From Heliopora coerulea (lineage: Eukaryota; Cnidaria; Anthozoa; Scleralcyonacea; Helioporidae), in contig JASJOG010000596.1 of the NCBI GenBank assembly GCA_030142905.1, forward strand, positions 33,114 to 97,113: a stretch of 64,000 bases of DNA. The letters run 5' to 3'. This document shows positions 22,635 through 32,530 of this stretch, in pieces. Under the pieces are notes generated by a model that saw nothing but the letters and a program-made list of their open reading frames with translations, was not told the DNA's origin and did no database searches. Numbering within the stretch: position 1 is the stretch's first letter; every line of letters begins with the position of its first letter. Made by a program: the position numbers and the translations under genes.

Positions 22635-23772
22635 ACCCAAAAAAGCACAGCTTCTTCGTACGCGTTGTCAAGATCGACACTCTAACACCGAGTCATTTCT
22701 TGATCAGCTGTGCCCTCAAGGTATTGCACATGGTGTTGTGTTAATGGAAGGGTAAAGTCCTCAAACGAACTCTCTGGTATCCTTGGAATTTGATATTAAT
22801 GAATGAGATCGGAGTTTAAAAACAGTCGGTAAACTTACTTGAAATACGAGAGTATATAACAAGCGTTGAGTATTGAATGACTTCCGTCACTACCGGTGTG
22901 GCTTCCCGAACGGTCAGAAACCGATCAACAACACTAACAGTCACACAACGACACCATTTTCAATGAGAATAACTTATTGTAATTCTTTTCTCTCAGTCGC
23001 AACTCCAACGAAATAGCTTAATATATTTAACAGTTATTTACAAGTATTGTCATGCACACGCTTAGCTGCCCCAAACACTCAACGAATCAGTTTGAAGGTC
23101 CAATATGCCTTCTTCCCCAGTACAAAGCTAGAAGTTACAATCGCTTGATACAAGTTACGGCTTGAATTCCAAATCAAAGATTCTCTCTCGGCCGCTATTA
23201 TTTAACTAATCGGCCTGGGTAACCGTTTTACACTGTAAAAAATACGTCTAAATGTCACTCAAATCAAGCCTCAACTGGGCCGATAAATTTACCTCATTAG
23301 TTATACAAAAATATTAATCGAAATATCACCAGTGTTTATACAACAGCACACAAATAGTGGGTCAAGGACTCCATAGTGTGAAAACAATATATGCTAATTT
23401 ATGCTTCTTTTCCCGCGCTTTTTAAAATTATTATGCTAATAAATCGATTTCAATGAATGAAAACGTCGTCTAAGCGAAGGAATCTTTATAGAAACGAAGC
23501 CTTTTCGGCTTCGACGGTAAATAATGCGACCTGAACTGGTTAGTGAATGAAATGTTAATCTTTCATAAATAAAAGCGAAATACTTCGCTTACTGGATTTC
23601 GGCGAAGAAGCGGAAGTGGCACTATTAATGGCTTCGACGAAAGCCAGTTTACCGATAACAATATTTAGTCTCAACAGCCACACATTTCCCTGGTCTGAAG
23701 CCTAAACAAGGCCACAAGACCGGGAGAACTTATCTGCAATACTAAAATCGTACGAACGAGCGAGTTCGGTTC
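22635..23772. other. Region downstream of MYC, presumably including its 3' UTR
   Basis: Lies 3' of the MYC stop codon on the minus strand. I see no clean AATAAA (TTTATT on the plus strand) close to the stop, so the transcript end cannot be placed. No other gene seen. Confidence 0.4.
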
Positions 23773-24254
23773 TCATGACTCTTGAAGCGATTTTAACTTA
23801 CGAAGTAATGATTGATGTTTCTTCTCCAAAATGTCCTTTTGTTTGAGTAGGTTTTCCTCTTCACTTTTCAATTTGATAATGTAGTCCGTAGCTTTCTTTA
23901 AGATTGCCACTTTCGGCGCGCGCTCAGAGCCTTTTAGTTCCGGTACATTGTCTCTTAAAACCTGAAAACTGTATTTCAGATCGTTCCTTCGCTTGCGTTC
24001 GAGAACGTTGTGTACGGTTCTCTTACATTCGTCGTCGACCTTTTCCTTGCCTAACCGGCAAGACATTTCCCGTGTCAATTCCTGCGTTTCTTTAACAGCG
24101 CGTACTCTCTTGTTGACGGATTTCGGCTTTTTAAGCGGTGGTTCGCGATTCGTCTTCGGGATGTTGTTGTTGTCGTCGTTACTTTGTGGCGTGGAGGAAG
24201 CCTTTCGTTTAACTGGCTTTTCAATGGTAACCACATCAATTTCATCCTCTTCTC
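23773..24254 (-). CDS. MYC: MYC second coding exon (box IIIb, bHLH-LZ)
   Basis: Acceptor TTTGTTACAG|GAGAAGAGG at 24255/24254. The split Gly170 codon (G|GA) leads straight into EEDEIDVVTIEK. Contains a basic Lys/Arg linker (KRKASS, LKKPKSVNKR, a likely nuclear-localisation region), the bHLH and the zipper, ending SLQES-TGA at 23773. The protein stops three residues after the last zipper leucine, as in other Myc proteins. Confidence 0.96.
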
Positions 24255-24893
24255 CTGTAACAAACAACGAAGTCAAAATATCAGAAGTGGTTCGTTTACC
24301 AGTATTGTGCTCATTCTTATACCAACAACACGCACAAACCTATATTAACCGGGGACAGATCACGGCATATTAAACTTCACTTTACCTGAGGAATCACTAC
24401 CAAATTCTTGGTTGTTGATCGGATAAGGGAACACCGAACTCGGGTCCACACAATCTGCACTCACGTAGTCCAGAGGAGGCGGCGTCGAGCATGGTGTATC
24501 GTAAATACTTTCGATGAATCGAACCCGTTGCGCTTTGTCCGACGAGTGACTGCCCCACATACAATCTTGAATAAGTTTTGACTTCAAGTTTAGACAGCTG
24601 TTATCGCTGAACAAAGGCATTGTGCGTGAATTGTCGATGTCCAAAACATCAGAGACGCTTTGTAAGGTGTCAGCTGCTGAAGAAGTCGAAAATTTTAGAC
24701 ATGATGCGCCGTTAGACGCAGTCTGCCCTGACGGGGACAGTGGCGGTGTTGGGACTAACTCAAACTTCTTCCAAATGGCTTGTGTCGAACCTGGACCACC
24801 GATCGTTCGGCGAACTTCATCATCATCTTCTTCCAGGTCATGCGTGGAGAAATAATACAGAACTTCTGGGCTGTTTTCCACTTGCTTAGCCAT
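23773..24893 (-). CDS. MYC: MYC proto-oncogene homologue, bHLH-leucine zipper transcription factor (two coding exons)
   Basis: The joined coding sequence is 24893-24386 plus 24254-23773, 990 bp, 329 residues. Myc proteins pair with Max, bind CACGTG E-boxes in the nucleus and drive growth and proliferation genes. Visible domains: box 0-like YYFSTHDLEEDDDE (13-26); box I IWKKFELVPTPPLSPS (40-55), with Thr49/Ser53 matching the human T58/S62 phosphodegron; box II LIQDCMWGS (107-115); the DPSSVFPYP segment (150-158); box IIIb DEIDVVTIEK (173-182), the WDR5-binding motif; bHLH from about 249, with basic-region HNVLERKRR (His251, Glu255, Arg259 in DNA-contact positions); zipper leucines at 298, 305, 312, 319 and 326. 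Length is shorter than human MYC (439) and typical of invertebrates. The two exons could not be confused with Max or Mxd because boxes I and II are present. Neighbours are repeat DNA on both sides. Confidence 0.97.
24255..24385 (-). other. MYC: MYC intron 2 (131 bp)
   Basis: Starts GTAAAG and ends TTTGTTACAG, phase 1. It sits immediately upstream of box IIIb. The corresponding intron of vertebrate MYC genes is also just before the acidic box preceding EIDVV, so this looks like an ancestral position. Confidence 0.92.
24386..24893 (-). CDS. MYC: MYC first coding exon (transactivation domain)
   Basis: ATG at 24893-24891 follows the acceptor TTTCTGTAG at 24909 or, alternatively, TTGACAG at 24901. 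Encodes residues 1-169 plus one base: boxes 0, I, II and the Pro/Ser-rich activation region. The donor reads CCTCAG|GTAAAG at 24386/24385, phase 1. If intron 1 were retained, translation would still start here, since the first ATG after the acceptor is this one. Confidence 0.95.
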
Positions 24894-24908
24894 TACTTGC
24901 CTGTCAAG

Positions 24909-25828
24909 CTACAGAAACGAAAGAAGTACGGAAGCTTAACTGACAGTAATAATTTACCACTACCACCGACGTCCAATATCACGGCCACAAATTATAAATT
25001 TAAATTTCTTACGAGCTCTAGAATGCATACCTTTCACAATGCACGTTGAAACTACCAACCGGGCTTCTCCCGAGTCGACGCTGCGTCTTCAAAATCCCGA
25101 AGTGTTCGAGTTTCCTTGAACGAAAAAGAACCACAATCAGCCATGCGACAAATAATCATCTATCATAACATTTAAATCCCGGTCACCGTTAAATGAATGA
25201 ACCGAAATGGGCTTTAATACCCACGACAGACAACTGGCCACGAATTCGAAGTGTCTTGATTTATTCGTACCTTAACGTACCTCTGAAAGTCTTCGGCGAC
25301 GAAGACTCCAAGCCGATGTTGTCGCTTCTCTTTAAAAGTCCAGAGAGCAGTTTACTCACAACACTTCCGAGGAAGACCACTGTGAATGAAAGGACCGAGA
25401 GAAATTAAGCACCGCCTTTTTAAATGGGTTGGCATGACAACGCTACCCCCAGCGAACCAGTTAGACTCGGATTGACTAATCCCTGGTGAATTAACTTTAA
25501 TTTATGCCACGACAATACATTAAACAGCTCTTGACATTTTAACGAAAAAGGTAAAGAATCGTCTGATAATCCTCAAGCACCACCAGATAAGACCACAAGG
25601 AAGTTAACCGAAGCAATCTCACCCAGTTTCTGGCTTCCGAGGGCATAATTTCCAGCTTGGCCGTTTGAAACGTTTGAACGTGCCAAACACACGTATTCCT
25701 CTGGGGCCCATAATTCAACCACAATAACGGGAATTGGATCGTTTAACTGCAATCTTTCCATCTGATAAATTACTGTGATTTGCAAAGCCAAAATATTTCT
25801 TTTCTAATCTTTAAATATTTCAACTTAC
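24909..25828 (-). other. MYC: Candidate MYC intron 1 or upstream region
   Basis: About 0.9 kb between the proposed untranslated exon and the first coding exon. ORFs on both strands (for example 25193-25408 plus, 25791-25573 minus) match nothing I recognise. If the proposed exon 1 is wrong, this interval holds the real promoter. Confidence 0.5.
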
Positions 25829-25933
25829 CGGTAAACTATGAGAAAATCGGCTAACGGTGCTGCGAACAAAGTCTAACTGATGTAAACCAAGCTCAGTGGA
25901 GTCAGGAAATACTCAGAGACGAAAAGGCTCTGC
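25829..25933 (-). other. MYC: Candidate non-coding exon 1 of MYC
   Basis: Begins about 30 bp downstream of a TATA box at 25963-25957 and ends with a near-consensus donor TTTACCG|GTAAGTTG at 25829/25828. It would splice over about 0.9 kb to the acceptor at 24909 in front of the MYC start codon. This reproduces the untranslated first exon of vertebrate MYC. The start is an estimate from TATA spacing; no transcript evidence is available. Confidence 0.55.
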
Positions 25934-25956
25934 CTCGCACGAACACTTGCGCTGGC

Positions 25957-25963
25957 ATTTATA
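25957..25963 (-). promoter_or_regulatory. MYC: Candidate TATA box of MYC
   Basis: Reads TTTATAAATGCCAGCGC on the minus strand: a TATAAAT core followed by a GC-rich flank. It is correctly spaced to give a start near 25933 and followed by the consensus splice donor at 25829. A weaker alternative, TTTAAAAAGGCGG at about 25411-25423, lies closer to the coding exon but lacks an obvious donor. Confidence 0.45.
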
Positions 25964-28213
25964 AACATCACCCGACTCACGAACGGAAGTAAGCCGTATC
26001 ATCTTACATTAACTTTGTAGTCTTACAGATGCAAATCTACTTCAAATATTATTGTTGGTTTAAAACGCTGGCTGCCAAAAGAAGCGTCTTTGTACGGCTT
26101 CGGAAGTTTGCGCGGATTTCCTTCGGTCTTTCAATAAATGAATGAGTTTGTAGTAAAGAATTGGTTTGTGTGTCAGATAAGGCGAAGGGGGGTCAGGGTG
26201 TCTGAACGGGAGCTGGGCTGGATCAAGTATTTGGCTGTTTGGTTTAATTCAAAAGTCAACAGGAAATAGCTATGAAAACAAACCATTTGGGTGCTTCGAA
26301 TGAAAGAAGAAATGTGTGAAACGCAGTCACAATGAGATGACAATTTTCCTCGTTTGACATCAACCAACTTGTGTCAATTTAGCTGAAATCTAATTAGATT
26401 TGTGTATAGTCGTGGGAGGAAAGTCGAGAAATCTCTTCCGTGAAATTGAGAAGTCTGAAGACCTACATCTTAGCGTAAAATGTTTGTCTACACCAAAAAA
26501 GTATTCCACGAATGTAAGCAAAGCGAAACTGAAAAAGACCACATTGTGAGGCGGCAAAACTTTTTTAACAGACATATGAACATAACAGGAAAGAGAACAC
26601 AAATAAATGTATTCAAAGTAAAAGAAAGCAGTTTGTTAGAATAAAAAAGTATAATTCCAAAGCAAGAAAGAGGAAGCCGAGAAGTACTATCAAGTGAAAG
26701 TAGGATATGAACTGTTTTGATTACGGGATTAGCACAATTTTTAATCTAAAACCGCTTTCTGTCTGCGTAATTAGGATTTCGAAACCGAAATAACTCAGGT
26801 TTTTAAAGATTTTATAATCGATATGTAAATAAGATGCTTCCTTTCGCATTCACAAGAAAGATATGAGGAGAATCTGCAGGAAAGCTGTCGAGGACAACGG
26901 CTTTTGTGAGGCTAATTTACGGCGTTTTAATTAATTTTAACTTTGTCCTCCAAGTGCAAGGTCACGGCAAACATTGAGGTGTTTGGGCCAGGAAAGACCT
27001 GTTTATTCTCGAGTTCTTCATTAAGTTTTCGTTGAATCGTCTTACACTAGTAATCGATTCCGTTCTGCAGTCGTTGCCTGACACACCAAATCACAGAATA
27101 AAGACCATAAAATACTAACGCTGTGATTCTCGTTCAATTTAGAGTTAGTCTTGTTGGCAAGCTTCCGAAATCAAGCATTGCGCGAACATTGCTTAAGTTA
27201 AGTTTATTACCAGCTTCCAAGATGGTAACTACATCTGGCTGAAAACGCATACACATTTTATAATTGAAGACTACCCAACGGAAGCGAAGTTATGGCCCCG
27301 CCCACGCAAGATTAATAATCTCGACACACGATCTTTTGCTTATTTCGATAGCAATGAGTGTTGTTTTGCCTTTTTGAGCAAGATTTGCATGATAAGAAAT
27401 AGGCCATCTCCTCTTTTACGGCGACCAACAGAAATATACTTCTTTAATAACATAATCAGTGACTGCTCCATATGGCCGTAGTTGCCTGCATACTCGATAC
27501 GCCGGCAGATCAAAGACGTTTCATGACGCAAAAGTCTTCAGGGTATTTTGAACAGGTGCTGCAGCTTCCGTAAGTCACACCACCTGCAGCTAGCTCCCTG
27601 ATAACCTGCCATCACTAGTAATTACAGCAATTTTGTCTACCAAACCACCTCAAAATAGCGTCAGTATGCGTTAAAGATGCGGCATTTTTTTCCTCTCTTA
27701 TATTTCCGTGTTCCGCCTGAAAATGTCCTTCCCGCAATGGAATTATTTTCGTTCATTTAGCCGCCACAAACTTTTTGTTTCGTCTATCTAATCGTGATGG
27801 GTGCCATTTACGGACGAAGATAACTGGCGAACAGACCATCCCAGACAATGTTTAGGCAACCCACCAACAATGTTTAACTGAAACAACACGAGATCGCATA
27901 GAATAAATAAGCAAAACGCTTAGAGTGATCCGACGTTCTGTAAACCCTTCGAAGTTGTCAGGCCACAGCATCGCTGCATAAACAAATCCTGGTCACTGAA
28001 CACTGATATTCGTCACAAAATTAGACAGCACTTTGCACAACGTTAGTCGAAATAACGTTTCCCTTTCGTCAAGAAGTAGTTTGAGCATTGATGGTTTCAT
28101 GTCATTCATGAAGCCGACAGCGTTTAATTTTCACTGCACGTTGCGTTGTAAGCTCAGCAGGGTTCCGACGTCGAAAAGGCGTCGCTACTGAAGTTTTACT
28201 GAAGTATAAGAAG
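25964..28213. other. Upstream flank of MYC, no gene recognised
   Basis: No coding exon or defined repeat seen. Because it lies directly upstream of MYC it is the natural place for regulatory elements, but I cannot identify specific sites. Confidence 0.4.
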
Positions 28214-28300
28214 TTGAGAGAGTGTGTATGTGTATGCGTATGTGTGTGTGTGTGTGTGTGTGTATGTGAGAGAGAGAGAGATATAAAGAGAAAGAGAGAC
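28214..28300. repeat. Compound (GT)n-(GA)n microsatellite
   Basis: GTGTATGTGTATGCGTATGTGTGTG grading into GAGAGAGAGAGATATAAAGAGAAAGAGAG. A similarly built array lies at about 29003-29095, and the two flank the LINE remnant at 28421-28710. Confidence 0.9.
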
Positions 28301-28420
28301 CTTCATTTGAATACGGAATTTCATCAGAAAGTACATCTGTTTTACATGAAAGCCGTATAAACATTATAAGACTAAAGTTACGACTAAAGTTAAGTATTAA
28401 TAAGTAGAAAAAAAATATAT

Positions 28421-28710
28421 TTACAAAATCCCTATTGGTGTTGGAGAGACAGGCAATTTCTTTCTAAATGCTTGAAGCGAGGTTATTGTTCTCAGATCAG
28501 CTGGTAAGGCATTCTAATGCATCTTGGTATATGAAACTTTTTTTTAAGTTTTTCGTATTTGCCATGGATAATTTGAGATTTATATCATTATTTCTTAAAT
28601 TATAACTTGTGGTATCAATCACCCTGTGAAATTGGTCGATTAAATACGGTGGTGCCTGGTTATGCATAATCTTATGTATCACTATTAAGATGAGCTTGGA
28701 GTGTCTTAGA
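28421..28710 (-). pseudogene. Decayed LINE (non-LTR retrotransposon) 3' end, frameshifted
   Basis: On the minus strand one frame encodes LILIVIHKIMHNQAPPYLID, SYNLRNNDI and KKSFIYQDAL. A second frame continues with LPADLRTITSLQAFRKKLP and stops at 28421. This is the typical C-terminal tail of LINE reverse transcriptases (K-h-x-N-x-AP-YL, then YNLR, then W-N-x-LP-x-LR, then F-K-K-L). The family Trp-Asn of the W-N-x-LP motif is disrupted at the frame change near 28505, so the copy is dead. The catalytic domain is absent; only the last roughly 95 residues survive, a normal 5'-truncated insertion. Confidence 0.75.
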
Positions 28711-29002
28711 GTATGAGCACGTCCAAAGTAAATCTGACTGTGAAAATGACAAGCGAAAATGAAAGCGAGTAGAAACTCAATACTTAAGACAAAAAGCAAT
28801 GAAAATGAAAGATCTGGACGAGGGTGGATGACAAACACGTTGCCAAGAGTAAGAGGATGGAAAAGAGAGGGGGGGGGGGAAGGCGCTCGGAACGCTACTT
28901 TCATATTAAGTTTAAAACCAGTTTGCCAGTACACATCTATCGAGCTTTCTCACACTACCTGGGCAGCGCTCTGATTTTATGTAGCACACAACTTCTTTGT
29001 AA

Positions 29003-29095
29003 CTGTGTGAGTGTGTAGTGGGTGCGTGTGGCAGTGTGTTGGAGTGAGAAAGTGAGAGAATGAGAGAGAGATAGAGAGATATAGAGAGAAAAGGA
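29003..29095. repeat. Second compound (GT)n-(GA)n-rich tract
   Basis: GTGTGAGTGTGTAGTGGGTGCG then GAGAGAATGAGAGAGAGATAGAGAG. Built like the array at 28214-28300 but more degenerate. Confidence 0.8.
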
Positions 29096-29107
29096 CCAGG
29101 TGACATA

Positions 29108-29248
29108 AGGGCCGTTCACACTAGTGTGTTAGATCGATCGAAGTCAAAATCGATCAGAGTGTGAACGCCTTCACGAAGTGAACTGAGATCGATCTCAGAT
29201 CGGTCTCAGATCCATTCAAGTTAGATCGATCTCGGTGTGAACGGCCCT
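29108..29248. mobile_element. MITE-like element with AGGGCCGTTCACAC termini
   Basis: Terminal inverted repeats AGGGCCGTTCACAC and GTGTGAACGGCCCT enclose 141 bp rich in GATCGATC and GATCTCAGATC palindromes. The element is flanked by TA-like sequence on both sides (ATA, ATA). The GGGCCGTTCACAC terminus is typical of short non-autonomous DNA transposons in animals. No ORF. Confidence 0.8.
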
Positions 29249-32200
29249 ATACAGCAGGCAGAGAACATAACGGTAAGGAGAAACGAAAGAAACATACAGC
29301 AAAGATTCACATGACTAGAAATCACCTTCAGTAGTTAGAAGTGATGTTAAACAACCTGCAACTGAGTGCCTTCTCAACTACGACGCAGACACGCCACGAA
29401 CAGATCGAGGTGATACCACGTTAGGATGCAAGAATGGTTCAAGGATATGTATTAAGTAACTGTAATTAAAGTATAAATAACTAATCTGGAATGTTCTTTA
29501 AAATACACAGCAATAAAACAATCATTTGCGAATAATATATGCAATCTTTCAAGCTTTTAACTGTGAAGGTCAAAATCTGAGAGACTTATTGATGCATTTA
29601 TCTATAAAAGCTAGCAATATTTAAGTATTATGGCTGGTAAAACATCTTCATTGGTGGGAATATACTTCTGCGTCTGCCAGTTTATCGACGCAGACTTATA
29701 CAGTTATAATCAATTAGAAAAAATTCACCCAGCGTGCAACAAAGCTGAATAAAATGGTTGTATAAAAATAACCTATATAGCACTGTTCAGACGCATGTGG
29801 TGCTAACATTATTCAACGATACATTCACAGCGCCGTCGTTCATCCATGCACTTTGTTTTGTCTGCAAGACAACATCTTTCGCAAGACGGCGTCGGATAAC
29901 CCTGTTATTTCCTCCAACGTTCAACTCAATTTTTCTGCCATTGATTTCGTGGTCTAGTCCACACACACCAATGCATAATTTCGTCTCGTCATCACAAACA
30001 TTAAAAGACGAACTCTACCAAACCAGGTGTCCATAATGAGTGAACAAACAAGCTGTTTATACAGAACGAATAAAGGGAGTGGATGAAAGTTTAACCTCAG
30101 AGCAATGCAATCCTAAACTTGGAATTCTTTGTCTGATGTAAGGCCGACAAACATGAAAGTAAACCTCGAATTAGATTTCAGGAAGTATCGCCAGATAATT
30201 AACCGCGCTGAACCTCTACGTTTCCCTCAGCAGACATTAGACATTCGAAACCCAGCAAAACACAACCAAGCAAATCACACTTTTGAGGAAATCACTTAGA
30301 AATCAATATGAAGCAACAAAGAATTTTGTGCATTTTTCGTCTTTGTAATAACAATTACCGTACATCCACTTTGATTTATCATTCACCGATTAATTCTCGG
30401 ATCACAAATTTCCACCCCAGCACTAACATGAGAAGTCAATGATATTTCGGGATTATAGGTTGCTTCGACAGTCTTTTTACATCTAATTATTTTGCCATCG
30501 CTTGCGTCTCTACTGCTTTTCTTAGAGCAACAACTTCTTAATAGCATCTCTGATAAAATATGAAATTTTTGCTAACACACTGTAGATAAGTATGTGGCAA
30601 TCCCATGGTAAATAATGGAGATTAGCTAAAAATGGCAAGATTAGATCAATATGCCCAGGAATTGCATTCTTGTCTTTCATCTTTGCGGGGGATAATATTA
30701 GCCATAGTTTGAACATTTCCCCCTAAAAGGTCATTGCAACAAATCCTTTCCATCTCCAAGGAGTTAACGAAGATGACATAAGCAAAATAATTATGTTATT
30801 TTATCACTCTTAGATCCTTCACGTCCTTTCTTTCTTAAGTCCCACCTCCTCTTCCTTTCATAAATACTCTGAGATTACTCTTTTAAATCCAAATTTTGAG
30901 CTAAGCTGCTATATTTATTCCTCGTTTAATAATTTCCATTGGTTGAGGCAATAGTATAAGCATTAGTGTCTTAAAGGAATACTCTCAACTCTTCAACTCG
31001 ATTCGAAAAAACTGTTTCTCGTAGACTAAATACAAGATATCTCACAACAGAAAACATCTTTCTTTTCTGTAAAGAAGATGCACTGATAACAATATATACA
31101 TAAATTTATTAACAGTGACAAGAGGTCTTAACGACGGCGTAACGCCGTTAAGATTGAGATAACGACAAAAAACCGGCCGTTAATCAACGCTAACAGATAT
31201 GCTAGCTTCATAACGACAGCGTGAGAGGTCATCATGTTCAAACTGCTCAAATGTTTAAAACTCTAATACGACACCATTTCCCAAAAAAATGCCAAATTTC
31301 TAAAGTTAAGATCATGAGCTTCGAAAGAGGGAAGAGAAGAAAACTCTTAGGTCTTCGTGGTTTTAAACATGGTTTTAAAGCCTTCTTTCTTTTCCTGAAG
31401 GAGCTCAAATTTGGAGCCAGGGGACGCTTTACAATTTATAAGCTAGCCGAGAAAAATTTCATTTCTGCGTCATCTCCGCTTTTCTCACATAGGACAGTTT
31501 ATGTCAAAGATTTCTCCGTTTGGGTCGAAGAGGAAAGACGGAAACGTTTTTCAAATATCTTGTATTTAAGCCAGAAGCAACATGTTTTTGGAGTTCAAGG
31601 CTGAGATTATCCTTCAATTTTCATAGTTGAAACATACTCCATACTAAAGCTCTCCATATTAAATTTAATAAGCCGGAAATCAACTCAGGACAGAAAGCTT
31701 CAAAAGAACTCACACTTTTCAACTTAGCAGTCTCGCACTTTTATATATATATTTCCGACCTCCTACTTTATGCGTCCTTCTCACTCAGACTTGCCTTTCT
31801 TTCGTTTGTCAACTTGATGGCTTACGATTATTCTATCAGTTTGTCGACCTTTGGCATCTGATACTCACTGGTCTCAGTCATCTTACGTCATCATACACAT
31901 CAGTATTGTCGGGTCAGTTGTTGTTAACTTTGCCTTGTAAATAGTTTTCTCTCGATTTAATTGGTAATTAGCAATGCGTTTTGTCGTGCTAATATCTCAG
32001 GTATAGGATTCCTAACTTCCGTTGTTCACACTGTATATATAGACCTTGGCCTGTTTTGTATATCATTCTGTCTGATGATGGCTTTGTAATAAAGTCGAAA
32101 TATTACAGTCTCATATACTCGTCTTGTTCTGACTCATATCTTGAGTTTTCCAAGATGTCCTCTATTTTTCGGAATATGTTTTATTTTATACTTTTTTAAG

Positions 32201-32250
32201 TTGTCGGCTGGTCTTGGTTTATACTTCTGTGGTATTTAGAGCTTTGCTTT
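29249..32250. other. Intergenic stretch, no gene recognised
   Basis: Includes a short perfect hairpin CTTAACGACGGCG / CGCCGTTAAG at about 31127-31153 and, at 32065-32100, CTGATGATGGC...GTCGAAATATTA, a motif common near retroelement ends. A 127-codon ORF at 31221-31604 lacks recognisable similarity. Confidence 0.4.
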
Positions 32251-32261
32251 GGTAAAAGTTA

Positions 32262-32530
32262 AGTATCTTTATTTAGTATACTGGATAACCCTATGAGCCA
32301 TAGCTAAGCTGTTCTCCCTAGAGGTCCAGTAAGGGTCACCCCTACTGGGATCAGTGTTACGACAGGAGAAAACCGGAGTACTTGGAGAAAACCTGCGGTG
32401 TTTGGCAGAGTCAAACTGGACAACACTCTTCTCACATGTGACCAAGGTAACTTTATTCAGGTAACTGAACAAAGCCGGAATCAATCCCTAGTCACAGTGA
32501 CGAGAGACACTTGCACTACCACTGCGCCAC
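32262..32530 (-). mobile_element. tRNA-derived SINE with V-SINE-like central domain
   Basis: Read on the minus strand from 32530: an A-box-like TGGCGCAGTGGTAGTGC and a B-box-like GGGATTGATTCC form a tRNA-derived head. The body then contains GGTTTTCTCCAAGTACTCC and GGTTTTCTCCTGTCGTAACA, followed by CCCTTACTGGACCTCTAGGG and an AATAAAG tail near 32265. The body matches the conserved central domain of the V-SINE superfamily (TTTCCTCCGGGTxCTCCGGTTTCCTCC). A second copy lies at 53040-53285 on the other strand. Short ORFs here are incidental. Confidence 0.75.

Noticed and set aside
23904..24373. Plus-strand ORFs (63 and 126 codons) and a 62-codon minus ORF overlapping MYC
   Set aside because: Antisense or out-of-frame shadows of the MYC coding exons.
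25193..25408. 71-codon ORF just upstream of MYC as a possible upstream gene or uORF
   Set aside because: On the opposite strand to MYC and with no recognisable motif.
31221..31604. 127-codon plus-strand ORF rich in Lys/Arg/Phe
   Set aside because: No domain motif, no splice partners, composition like the surrounding AT-rich DNA.
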